NCBI GenBank assembly: GCA_905221605.1
Contig: CAJNDS010002530.1
Coordinates: 1-64,000 of the forward strand
From: Symbiodinium natans
Taxonomy: Eukaryota > Sar > Dinophyceae > Suessiales > Symbiodiniaceae
DNA: 64,000 bases
Direction: 5' to 3'
Positions within the stretch are counted from its first letter, which is position 1. Each line of letters opens with the position of its first letter. Below the pieces are notes generated by a model. That model worked only from the letters and a program-made list of their open reading frames with translations, did not search any database and was not told the origin of the DNA. Below are positions 37,201 through 46,125 of the stretch, in pieces. A program made the translations under genes and the position numbers.

Positions 37201-40200
37201 TGGGATGGGTTTTGTTGATGGGTTTCGACGAGGCTTGAGAGCTCGAGCTGCTTCGTGGAGCTTCAACGAGGGGTTGTCCGGAAGATCCGTTCTTGGACGG
37301 CCCATTCGTTTTTCACAGGCCAATTGAACTCCTTAAAATTGTTGAAAGTCTTCGTCTTCCAGAGCCGGCTTAACACTTCTTGTAGAAGCGCTAGTACAAC
37401 ACACTCGTTTTAAAAGCCTGGAGAAGATCATTTCCCTGGAGGTCCGGACCCTTGAAAAGCCCACTGAATCGCCCAAACCTCGTTTGCACTTTCTTTAGAA
37501 CATCTCAAAGCCCATGCAAAAACTGTTTAAGGGTTTCAAGGATCAACCATTGCAATCTTGAAAGCAAAGGGCTGGATCCACGAGACCTCAAGAGTCTTTA
37601 AAAGCTGGCTTTCAACATTCGGGAGTCTTGTTGCTACTGCCTTGAACCTGTACACATCTTGCAAGGCATGGTTTCAACACTTTACGAGTATGAGTTGTTT
37701 TTTGAAGATGCAAGGGGGGCTTGCGCTATTTGGGTGTGGAAACAAGATCTACCGACATTGTTGCCGCGGAACTGCTCCTGCGATGCATGCTGTTGAAGGC
37801 TAGAAGCTACCAGGTTGTGTGGTCCAGCTTGTTCGGCTGCTGGCCGGACAAGTTGGCGTTGGAAAAATCTTAATGTTGCACCCGGTTTAGTATCGGCCCC
37901 CGCTTTACAGACAAACTGGCCGAATTATTCAGGACACCCTGACTAGTTGGGAGTCCCTCTTTAAAGACAAATCGTCCGGGCGCCGTAAGAAAATTCCACG
38001 CGCCGCGCCTTTAAAAAAGATAGCCGGGCATCACTGCCCCTTTCGAACTTATCTAAGCTCCTCCCTATTAAAATCATATGAACCCGGGGCCGTGTAATCA
38101 GGATCCCATCCGCGCCTCCGACTGTCCAGGGGGGGGGGGGGCCCACACTAAACAGGGTGCAACATTACAGCTTTCTACACGAAAGGTGCAAATCATTCTG
38201 CATTCGCCTGTCGCTTCATCGGCAACGCACGCCCGCATCACGGATAACATCCATTTCTGAGCTTTGCAAAGCGGGCCTCCTGAAAATGCAATTTTTCCTG
38301 ACGCTTAACTCAGAAATGACCCCAACTATGTTTTGGGAAAAGCCCAACAAAACATGTTTTGGGAAAAACCCAACAAAACAAACAAATTTCTGAGTTTACC
38401 GTCAGGACTCCCAATCATCGTCACGACAGAACGAAATTCCAATATGCTTCTGGACCAACAAATGACCAAGAATGAATGAAATACAGGAAGATCCAACAAA
38501 TTTAGATCACATTTGAGAATGCAGCGTATCTTAACACTACCAGGTTTATAACCAGATGTGCAAGACGACAAATGGTGAACATTTGGGGTTTAATTGCTTG
38601 AGCTCCTCTTGTCTCGTCGAGAGATGCATCTGCCGACCCTGGGGCGGCATGCCCTCCCCTGTTGCACTCCAGAAATATCACATCGCAGCACGGCATTTTG
38701 TACACCAACCTGGGGAATGTCTGGGGGTTTTCTGGGGGGCCCCTTGACAAGCTTGGCTGCCCGGGAAAAAGGTCTTCATAAAATGCACCATGAGGATTGA
38801 ATGCTCCCGGAAGGTGTTCACACGTGAAGACCTGTCGAGGCTCCAAAACGACGACGGTTCTGAGGTATCGTGACCCTGACACGCACGATCCCCGTGACTG
38901 CCAGCACACTTGATAAGCAAGGACAAGTCGAGGCCTGTCGAGGTGAAATTCGGTGCTCAAAGAAAAACACACAGCTTCCCTGATCGCGACTCCGACACGC
39001 AGTGTCGGCACTCTTGATGCGCATGATTGTGCATGCAGACACCGTATCCGTACCAATTGGTACCTGCATTCACCCCCCCGCTCGCCTCCAGGCACCAACC
39101 CAAAATCTCGAATCCAGCTGAGACGCCACGACTGCCACTTCTGGCGGTTCTGAAGCAACCACTGGCAGGAGGCATTCCTGGGCGAACACCGCTGCCGTAC
39201 ATATGGCACAAAACCTCAGGCATTTAAGCTTCAAGATTTGGGGCAGCTAGTTCCCTTTATGTGAACTTCACGTAACGTGTAAGCCATGTAAGCCCTAAAC
39301 TGAACAGCTAATCACCCAAGCAACCCAATACTGCATAAGTTCGCCCACTGTCAAAATCTTCCCCTGCGAAATAGAAGCTTGAATCATCACGATATCACGA
39401 CAGCAGTTCACGGTGCAAGATGGTGCAGGTGTGAGTGTTGAGCTCTCAGTGTGACTTTGAAGCCCGAGTTCTGGAAGCTGGCGCCTTTTGCGACATCGAG
39501 AAGAAGCTCTGAGACCTGCATGCAACGCGGAGGAGCGTTCTTTGGCGGCTTCGGGGGGCGTGGGGCTTATAAGGGCTCCTTATAAGGGCTCCAGGCATTT
39601 CCAGGTTGAGCATGACATCTCGTGAGTGCAAGAAAGGTTTGGGACTGTGGGACTTAGGGTACACGAGCTGAGGAATGTGTAGAGGTTCTAGCGCCCCAAG
39701 CAACCTGGGAATCAAAGGGCTTTTGGTTTAACCAGGTTTTCAGTGAGATTGCTCGGGTCCCACAAAATTTGGTCGTCTTGTCACGGATGTGCACGGCGAT
39801 GATGTGCCATTCCGCTCGGGTCCCACAACCCTCGACTCTGAGACTCTCAATGTAGGGGTTATTAGGGGTTATTAGGGGTTCAGGATGTAGTACAGTTTCA
39901 AGGACAGCGCAGCAAAGCCTGAGCAAACTCCAGTTGCATGTTGGCCAAGAAGGCGTGCACCTGCCATCGGGACACTCTGGATCAGGACCTCGCCTGCAAT
40001 GAAATTCGGCACATGGAACCGGCACATGGAACTAGGCGTGAACGATGCAGTTCAAAGCCCACAGAATGGGCCTAAATAGGCCTAAATCCTTCTTGTCCTG
40101 AATCACTTTTGACGCAGAGGCCCCAAAAGCTTCTTTCTTTTTTCTCCTTCACTCGAAGTGGCTCTTTTGCACATGAAGACCCCGCAGCCTGGGGAGCCGC

Positions 40201-43200
40201 CGTGCGTAGCTGGAGGCTCACCAACTTGCCGATGTAGCTGTCCTCACCTCTGAGGGGGCTATTATAGCCTGTTTGCTCAGGAAGGTTTAGAACCTCTTGT
40301 GTCGAGGCGGAGGGTGGGGTGGGCGGGAAGGGAGGCTCAAGAGCATTAAGTGCCCTGGTCATTTCGGACAAAAATTCGGGCGTTAGGTGCTGAAGGGCGC
40401 TCAAATACAGTAGCCGCTGGGCCTAAGCACCAGCGTCACACGCGAAACCATCAAACCGACATCTGAGTCTACGAGGTCTCAGGTTCCGGTCACGACAGCC
40501 ACGAGAACAACCCAAGAGCAAGCGTGTTTACAAGCAGAGTCACTTCCGACAATACCCGGAAGACGGCCAGCCTCAACCTCCAACTTCGCACCCCTGAAGC
40601 TCTTGAAAAGCAAAGCAAAACCACAAGCCTTCTCAACATCCCTCAATGTCCCTCAACCCCCAGTCTGGCCTGCGGTTTCCAGGTTGCCAGCCTCCCACTC
40701 GCTGGCCACATGCCGCGGAAAGACCATCCCTGTCGGGTTCAACTGCCTCAGCTTGGGGTTGAAGGTTTGAGGTTTGGGAGTTTGGGGTTCAGATGGGTTC
40801 AGGCTGCTCAAGCATGTTCTTGTCTTCCCACCCTTGGCCACCGAACCCAACCAATACCAGTTTTTGACTCAGGCAGAATAGTTGGCAGGCATGATGGCGC
40901 GCACGCGAGAGGCCCTGTCCCCTGCAGAATTACCCCAGGGCCCCAGTGACCCCCCTCGGGAGCTTTTGTCAGGTCAGGATGGCGAGGCTTGGCTTACCGT
41001 AGGAGTCGGCACGATCGGCTGCCGAGCTGACTGAACAACTATGAACAACTCCAGCAAATCGACTGAACGATTGAGTCTTCCCGGCGAAGACAAGAGAGCT
41101 CAGCCAATTGTGCCCTGAGAATTCGTGTGTTGTGAGTTGGGAGCGAGCGCATGGGTCAGGCCCTCAACCCTTTCGACGGGGGTGAACCGAATCGAGCTCG
41201 AATCAGATCGACCAGGACAAGAATCGGATGACGCCTACTAAACCTGAACAGATTAAACCCCAAAACTCCTTAAACCCGAAAGTGCTGAAACTCTGGCCCA
41301 GTCCTGTGCCCGCCACCTAAATCGACCTGAGTACATCGCTCCCACTGTTACACCCCAACTGCCTCAAACCAAAGATCAAAGATCGAAAGCCTTGTTTGTT
41401 GCTTCAAAAACAGCGCCCAGCTGCGCATGCGTTGCATCAGGCTCCCACCAATAGAAAAGGGTTCGATATGTTGCCACCTGGGCATGAATCGAGTCTCTGC
41501 GCTGTAGGGTTTGACTTGAGGTTTGAGGATGTTTGAGGTCTTGCGAGGCTCAGGGACTACGCGGGGCTATGTTCAGAACGGCTGCGTGATGCACATACAA
41601 GTCCCAGCTGGCGGCGATGCCGATGGCAGCAGGAAAGCCATAAGCAGTCGCCCATTGCATCTGGGCATCGATGATCCAGCCATTGCCTCTAGACCCCTTC
41701 ATGGCTAAGGAACTCATCAGAACTAAAGAAGACTGTAGTCCTGCCAGTTTGAGCAACGGTCTATGATTTGCCAGGCTGCCGGCAGCAATGATGGGAATGC
41801 AGGAGGAGGGGTCGTGGCGGCAGGCCGGTGAGAGCCAAAAATAACCATCCGGGCAATAGGCCACGTAGCCTTCGGGCGTGAGAGTAACTCCAGCATCATC
41901 TCCTGAAAAGTGCCGGTAGAGCTCCATGCGCACGGTGTTCACGAACTCATTTCCGGAGGTGTTGCATGGGAAAAACTCGGACTGCGGAATGTCTGTGAAG
42001 GAGTCGAAGTACTTCTTGGGGTCATGGTAGCTTGTGTTGTAGCTCCTGTTTGACTGAGAAGGTGCTACCAAAGAACGCTACAACGAGGCCATCCGGGCTC
42101 TACAACCATGGGTTGCCGAATTGGCCAACACCCATGGCTCAGGGTTTAGGGGCAAACACCCAAAGGGCTCACCCTTCTTATAGATTCCATTACTTTAACT
42201 CGTTCGTCATTCTTTAAGAGCTACATTCCGACATTTTGGGGCACCGACTCCACCGTCCCAAACTTTCCCGCTGAGATCAAAAGTCTTGTAGATTTGCTGC
42301 ATCAGTCTTGGGGAAAGGCTTAGCACTACAGGGGGAGAGGAGTAGCGCCCTGAGAAACCTCCAAAGGTCAAATGTCGGGTAAGCGAGGCGAAGCTTATGC
42401 CGAAGCCTGCATCGACCCTATTGCACCCCCACCACCCTGCAAAGCGGGCCTTGAAGCCAAAAACAACATTCTGCAAAAGTTTTGGGTTTGCAGCCTCAGA
42501 AAATCGGAGTGCCCCTAAACCCGATACAATATATTTTCATTAAACATTTTTAACGCCCTACGCTCCTGTAAAATTCCAAAGCCAGGCCGACATCCGAGTA
42601 GGCAGAATCTCTCACCGAGGCTTTCACAAAAAGGTTGTGGCTCCCGAAATAGCCCATGGAACCAACATCCTCAGGGATGATTTAGTTGGAGGTTGTGGTG
42701 GGCGTAGGACTTGGAGGAACAGGGTCCTTTTCGGGGTGGCTGGGCCCTGGGGGCCTCTAGGACCTAGGATGAGGTTTGCGCACTTAGTGACTTAGTGGCA
42801 GATCGGCCCTCTCCTCTGGGCAAATGGTCGGGTGCGCTTCCCGAAACGCGGGGTAGAGGGTGATGACTTCACTGAGCCAGCTCTCAACGGCCACATGCCT
42901 GCTGGCGGACCAGGGTTCCAAGATACTGAATTAAGTTTTACATATGTTTGGGGAGGATTTTTGCGGGGGGGCTTCAGCCTACTTCAGGCACTGGGAGCCT
43001 CTGAGAAAAGCCCTTCATTCAGGAAAACTCCTTGCATCATATCCGGATCCCAGGCATGATTTGCACAATGGGGGCCCCGCAGAGCGCTTGGGCATGGCTT
43101 GGTCGGCTGCGTCTTTCAGGGCTAAGCTGCCGCAAACAGAAAAACGGCAAATTGATCCTGGATTAGGACCGACATGCGAAGGAAAGCGGCGAAATCAGGC

Positions 43201-46125
43201 ATGCACCCAGCCAAGGTGCTTTCGCTCCACTTTTGTGGAGCAGTTGAAGTCCTTCGACACAGCCAAAGGACTATAGGAGGTTTGCTGTCAGACGCCAACT
43301 TCGTGTTTTTTTGAACAGACAGCAACTGGCTGGTGCTTATGTGCGAGAGAACGAGTGGAGTGAACAGCCATAATTACACGCGCCATGGTGCACAAGAAGG
43401 ACAATGACTTGACTTCTTGCAGGTCAATCGAACAACACAAATCCTTTAACCAACAGGCAACAAAGCATGCAATCTTCAGAATGACAGGCAATAAGCTGAG
43501 ATGCTAGGCACTCAGGGAACATTTTGACGGGCGCATATTGATGTTCAGCATTCTGTGACCAACTTCGGTTCCTTTGTGCTTAGATTACGCTTGTCTCGCG
43601 ATTCTCGCGATAGGAACTCCGCAACTAGGCACCGAGAAAAAAAAAAAAAAAACATTTGCTCAGCGGAAGGCAAAGATGCTTAAAGACAAAAATATGGCTT
43701 CCTGACCCTGGCTTGTGTGACGGTTTTTCTCAAAGCGCCCACGCTCATGCGAGTGTCCTGTGCCGTTCAAAACAACCGTGGAACAGAAAATCTATGGGTT
43801 AGAACAGAAACAGCAAGATGGACGGAACACTGAAGTCTGTTGAGAAACTTGAGCCATGTTGAGATGCGCACGCCGCCACAAGTTCTGTGGACCACGCCCC
43901 CTCCCCCCGTGCAGCGTGCACCCCGAACACTGCATAAACAGGGCTTGGAGTTGAGGCGCTGATGAGACTTGAAATCTGTGCTAGTTGGCTGGTTTCAAGA
44001 AGAAATTGAATGCGAAGTTGGAACTAGTTCTGTAGACCATGTTTGGGCTGGGACTTGGAGGTTTCGGTGAGCGGGTAGGGAGATCCTGAAGTATGAGTGT
44101 GTGCATGTGCTGGCCTGAAAACCCTGCACCCTAATTGCCAAACATGGACTGGACACCCTGCAAAATGAACTATTGCGTGTCAGTTCTGATTCTTGGTCTT
44201 ATTGTATGATAAATGTGCTATCACCCTACAACTGAAGAGCCATCAAAAGGTCTCCGACCGATATGCCATCCGAAGCTTGCATGTTTGCATGTGTCCGGCA
44301 ACATTGGGCAGTGGCTTCTTGCAATGAGTAGTATGCATTAGCTTGTTCAGGTGTCCATAAGGCGTCAGTGCAACTTCCTGAGCCAGCAGAAGCCCCAACA
44401 AAAACGCAAGAACACAACACTTAGTTAGGGATGAGAGTCGGCGCAGCCGGCCAAGGTCAAGAGCCCCTCGAAGACTGTGACAGTTCTTGTGGCGTCCAGG
44501 GTCGCATGATATCCCAGCACCTGGCGGATAGCAGAACAATGCAGAGCAATGCAGAGTCAATGCAGAGCATCCTAGCAGTCTCTGCAGGATTCGCCTGCCA
44601 TCATCCTGAGCCTCTACGAGGTGCCAAAGCCCGGAAATTCGTCGGGCCGTTTAGAATACCCTGTTTATTCCATTGCTGCCCAGTGCCCTATACACGCCTG
44701 TAATTTCAACCTGAACTCCACAAAGCCTGGCCGACTGAAAGCCTTTCTAGACAGAGTCCACTTTTCTAAAGCAAGAAGACCCATATCTGCGGCTTCCTCG
44801 AATCTTCAAGCCCCAAGCCCCAAAGCGCCCCAAGAACCCAACTACGCGGAGCTACACTGCACCCAAACTGCAAAACCTGCCAAATCCCTTCAGCATTTTG
44901 GGTTCAGCGTCGAGGGGTGTAAGGTGCATATTTAGGAATTACTATGCCGGAGTAGACCCCAAACAGCACAGCAGAGCATGCCAAGACCACTCTGAGAGCA
45001 CTCCAAGACTGCAAGAGAGCACTCCAGGATACCCCAGCGACACTTCTCTACTTCTGAGGGCAAGTCAAAACTGAGGAAAGCATTGTCAGCACATGTCAGT
45101 ACAATGGCGACGGAGAAACGAAACACCCCCGGCTAGGTACACTCGACAAGCCTGCGGCATGCAGGGACGGTTTGCAGAATGCTTGACACACCCAAGCGGA
45201 GGTGGCAAAGACGGCAAAGACGGACAGCAAGCTTGACTGACCCAAGCAGACCCGCCGAAGAAGGAATGGCGGAGGCCGGCAAAGACACGACTGAGAGGGC
45301 TTGACAGACAGAAGCGGAGGCCGAAGCAGGAGGGGAGAGGAGGGGAGGTCATCAGGCCGAGTCGAGCAGCCCGGCTGCGGCAGCTGCAGCGTCCATGCAG
45401 CGGCCCAGCTCTGCGGCGGAGAACTGCTCGGGCACGGACCAAGAGTAACAGGTCTGCCCATGTCTAGAATTGAGGAGCAGACGGGACCGAGGCGAGAGCC
45501 CCATTTGCAACATATGCCCCACGAAATGCAAGTCCCCTTAGATCTTAGGCAGCAAACCCATCCAAGAGACCTTTCAAGGCACAGGAAAGAGCTTACGCCC
45601 TGCCACGCTTTCGCGACACAGAACAGTGCAAGTGTGAAAAGGCCGGATGCCACAAAGCAGTGATGCTTGGGTGGTAATGGCGTTGCAGGCCCTGTGTCCC
45701 TGCAGCGCACCGCAAGGTCACGGCTGCCTGACTCGATATGCTCTCAATGTACGAACCCCAAAGCGCAGCACTGTTTGGGGAATTGGGAAGGAAGGAAATG
45801 TTCTTTTCTGTGGGTCCACCTCTTGGATCAAGATGGCGGCCAGGGTGGAGCCCAGTTCGGCCGAGGCCCAATCATATACGAGCAAAGCGATCGGGCTGGG
45901 CCCGTCCTCCGTCTGGATCAGCTTCCTTGGCAGGAGTGCACCCACCAGGCCTAAGCCCGAAAATTCCGAAAACCACCCAAACCCGAGGGTTAGGGTTTCG
46001 GTCTTGGCGATGCTATGGCTTTGGGTCTTTTTGGGGTGACTGCTGTGGGGAGGCTTTAGAGTGCTAGGGCATGTTAGAGCAACAGTTGCCAAGTTGTTCA
46101 GGAGCGGCAGAGCTAGCAGAACCAT
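10091..46125 (-). CDS. Giant multi-exon TIR-domain transmembrane receptor-like gene
   Basis: Minus-strand gene of about 36 kb with about 40 exons found, mostly 17-266 bp. Order of parts: signal peptide (46125), sensor-like ectodomain (45.9-39.1 kb), cysteine-rich stalk (37.1-29.1 kb), multi-pass membrane region (28.5-20.1 kb), TIR domain (19.8-14.8 kb). Two exon chains join in phase without a break: 42669 to 28400 (18 exons) and 23063 to about 14776 (14 exons). All 31 of their introns end in AG; donors are GT (12), GC (16) and GA (3). Gaps remain at 44.4-42.7, 28.2-27.2, about 24.3-23.1 kb and beyond 14.8 kb. From memory, dinoflagellate proteomes contain long proteins of this kind; I could not check this. 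The inferred role is a surface receptor signalling through TIR. Start and gene unity are well supported; the 3' end is not. Confidence 0.8.
10221..13100. other. Intron or intergenic sequence rich in telomere-like heptamers
   Basis: No exon chain could be joined here. Protein-like stretches are ambiguous (for example minus strand 12481-12239, plus strand 12300-12480). CCCTGAA- and GGGTTTAG-like words are scattered throughout. Confidence 0.35.
13132..13990 (-). CDS. Coding-like island, unknown; possible inserted sequence
   Basis: Unlike its surroundings, this stretch is almost free of telomere-like words. Minus-strand frames look protein-like: SIEMIRDTFTVELVASQDQL near 13985-13890; GGYKYIFIVASDTP near 13605-13560; and RRLVTFVSETGWRLHMPSGR with EYMLLNVTLASELQDDVQSC at about 13340-13200. 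They lie in different frames separated by stops, so it is either exons or a decayed retroposed or mobile sequence. I do not recognise the family. GAATTCGGCACG occurs at 13414-13425. Confidence 0.35.
14041..14400. other. AT-rich stretch with AGTATGA-like words
   Basis: Local base composition drops to AT-rich, with many AGTATGA, GTACGATAG and TATAAG words. The 87-residue minus-strand open frame is hydrophobic only because of this composition. No gene is supported. Confidence 0.4.
14776..19843 (-). CDS. TIR receptor-like gene: TIR domain exons
   Basis: Exons: 19843-19809, 19388-19372, 18242-18153, 17753-17710, 17093-17045, 16588-16501, 16168-16135, 15739-15671 and 14984 to about 14776, all in phase. 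The assembled order matches a TIR fold: FFLCHQK (box 1, strand A), FVDSDDLNDLTRLFSYVGQ (strand B region), TETFVVLASPDVLS, then LRKWCVGEICTARAHN, where the WC..E glutamate is the position that is catalytic in NAD-cleaving TIR enzymes. It continues GDFPKVFLKWSEYADPDEFF, GIKDLANYNISM and YEFTVDDGVDFIRALQ. There is no GYxLC-RDxxPG box 2. Donors are GT, GC and GA. A family B element sits in the 18243-19371 intron. Whether it is an enzyme or only an adaptor cannot be told from sequence. Confidence 0.75.
15183..15224. repeat. 10-bp microrepeat GAAGGGAGTT, four copies
   Basis: Four perfect tandem copies of GAAGGGAGTT lie inside the intron between exons 15671 and 14984 of the large gene. Confidence 0.9.
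18803..19316 (-). mobile_element. Inverted-repeat element family B, intronic copy
   Basis: The left end reads ATGTTGCACTGTC and the right end, reverse-complemented, reads ATGTTGGACTGTC (12 of 13 matching). The interior aligns in opposite orientation with 35459-36088: CCCCAAACAAATTTCGTGAT, AGAGCCAGAGCCCGGAGAAT, GTTGCGTCACCCT and the G/C homopolymer plus AATTTGTTTGGG block. It is about 510 bp with no open frame, so it behaves like a MITE. It lies inside the 18243-19371 intron. Confidence 0.8.
20059..28487 (-). CDS. TIR receptor-like gene: multi-pass membrane exons
   Basis: Confident exons: 28487-28400, 28263 to about 28190, 27209-27120, 26226-26145, 25086-25016, 24434-24350, 23063-22983, 22291-22228, 21683-21612, 21038-20971 and 20133-20059; a tentative one at about 27593-27550. 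Hydrophobic segments include MLALILVLAVLAIIFL, HLLVIALGLSL, LIAPIFICVIVIVHACSLVL, FYISVFSSILAPFQC, ALIVLCPLMPSI, LLQICLIVVLDIASVF, IAICVFFLVLMFLGF and LFAIVSAVAYGAVM. At least one exon between 24350 and 23063 is missing, because phases 0 and 2 do not meet. This looks like seven or more transmembrane helices. The last exon ends in a basic stretch (RLKRVKPF) leading into the cytoplasmic domain. Confidence 0.72.
21918..21942. repeat. Short perfect hairpin
   Basis: GAAGTAGCCAT and its exact reverse complement ATGGCTACTTC flank a 3-base loop. It lies in an intron of the large gene. Confidence 0.8.
22449..22500. repeat. GA-rich microsatellite
   Basis: A GAGA-rich run with a few interruptions, in the intron between exons 22983 and 22291. 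Confidence 0.9.
26819..26866. repeat. CTTGT pentamer repeat
   Basis: About nine copies of CTTGT, with single-base variants, lie between membrane exons 27120 and 26226. Confidence 0.9.
29061..37072 (-). CDS. TIR receptor-like gene: cysteine-rich stalk exons
   Basis: Exons: 37072-36990, 36819-36718, 36208-36147, 31847-31804, 31037-30994, 30765-30697, 30370-30285 and 29130-29061, all joined in phase. They encode IPVETNCLPGFGLANASG, then repeated C..C.PG units: GCILCPFGTF, CESCPAAQNLQGETACSACD, SNCVCVP, SSCPGSGQLSLLPGYFSWPD, LRCPGGQPGTCAVGRNPGS, SCLDCLPGLRPHDSGTCEDC. This matches the ephrin-receptor-like GCC2/GCC3 cysteine-rich repeat (Pfam), usually extracellular. The exon at 31037 lacks cysteines and is the weakest link. 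The long 31848-36146 intron carries a family B element and the polyubiquitin relic. Confidence 0.75.
33960..34450 (-). pseudogene. Decayed polyubiquitin (two ubiquitin units)
   Basis: Reading the minus strand, a first unit shows KDSTLHL, then FVKTLTGETITT followed by an in-frame TAA, INVKATIQEA, HQQSLVFADG and FTVERELHLV. The second unit shows TQFFVQMPEG, TIDTKAKIWDT, IPSDQKRLNFAGMQLEHGRM. These match consecutive stretches of ubiquitin, in order, for two head-to-tail units. The frame shifts several times and a stop interrupts unit 1, so it cannot encode ubiquitin. It sits in the long 31848-36146 intron in the host gene's orientation. Loss of introns cannot be judged, but a retroposed copy is likely. 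Confidence 0.85.
35223..35385. repeat. Degenerate CGACGAAGGCC microrepeat
   Basis: Variants of TTCGACGAAGGCCAAG recur five or six times, partly separated by GGGAGCC. This lies inside the same long intron; no frame is preserved across it. Confidence 0.6.
35459..36088 (+). mobile_element. Inverted-repeat element family B, longer copy
   Basis: The ends are ATGTTGCACTGG and, reverse-complemented, CTGTTGCACTGC. The interior matches 18803-19316 in inverted orientation. This copy also holds an internal duplication: the block ending TTTAGGGTTAAGGGC plus GCAGTA.GGCTTGA occurs at about 35548-35625 and again at 35823-35905. It is non-coding and sits in the 31848-36146 intron. Confidence 0.78.
37871..38167 (-). 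mobile_element. Inverted-repeat element family A, best-preserved copy
   Basis: A 297-bp element with terminal inverted repeats. The left end is TAATGTTGCACCCGGTTTAG; the right end, reverse-complemented, is TAATGTTGCACCCTGTTTAG. The first two and last two bases are TA, consistent with a TA target duplication. It aligns over its length with 1231-1532. There is no coding capacity, so it is MITE-like. It lies in the 2.05-kb intron between exons 39127 and 37072 of the large gene. Confidence 0.85.
39127..44520 (-). CDS. TIR receptor-like gene: sensor-like ectodomain exons
   Basis: Exons: 44520-44448, 42669-42566, 42045-41780, 41686-41595, 41477-41417, 40729-40670, 40247-40189, 39960-39919, 39515-39456 and 39191-39127; tentative ones near 44377 and 43240. 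From 42669 on, every junction keeps frame. Landmarks: GYHATLDA; LALEFYRSYNTSYHDPKKYF; YCPDGYFWLSPACRHD; NGWIIDAQMQWATAYGF; LFYWWEPDAT; MVFPRHVASEWEAGN; CQWLLQNRQKWQSW. The paired cysteines and aromatic-rich pattern fit a secreted ligand-binding domain. It resembles ABC-type glycine-betaine (OpuAC-like) binding domains as I remember them in dinoflagellate proteins; this is inference. The 42046-42565 intron begins with GA and is bounded by a repeated ACAGGAGC. Confidence 0.72.
43629..43651. repeat. Poly(A) run
   Basis: A run of about 19 A residues in the 42670-44447 interval, where ectodomain exons of the large gene are still missing. Confidence 0.8.
45086..45800. other. Intron stretch with long but unsupported open frames
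   Basis: A 204-residue minus-strand frame (45710-45096) is serine- and leucine-rich with no exon-like boundaries. It overlaps a different frame with a helix-like segment (EQFSAAELGRCMDAAAAAAG, about 45430-45355). It lies inside the 1.3-kb intron 44521-45819. I do not call a gene here. Confidence 0.4.
45820..46125 (-). CDS. TIR receptor-like gene: signal peptide and first ectodomain exon
   Basis: ATG at 46123-46125, in a GCCATGG context, opens a hydrophobic leader, MVLLALPLLNNLATVALT, typical of a signal peptide; the first donor is uncertain (roughly 46085-46060). The next exon ends at a GAG|GTGGAC donor (45820) and encodes PIALLVYDWASAELGS followed by ILIQE. It then joins in phase 0 to 44520. 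The frame is open upstream of the ATG, so a slightly longer N-terminus is possible. The carrier gene's stop codon lies about 690 bp upstream on the same strand. Confidence 0.6.

Noticed and set aside
38502-39209. 235-codon minus-strand open frame as a single gene
   Set aside because: Only 39191-39127 within it is a real exon of the receptor gene; the rest reads into the following intron.
45096-45710. 204-codon minus-strand open frame
   Set aside because: It lies inside a receptor intron, is low-complexity Ser/Leu/Pro-rich, and competes with other frames.
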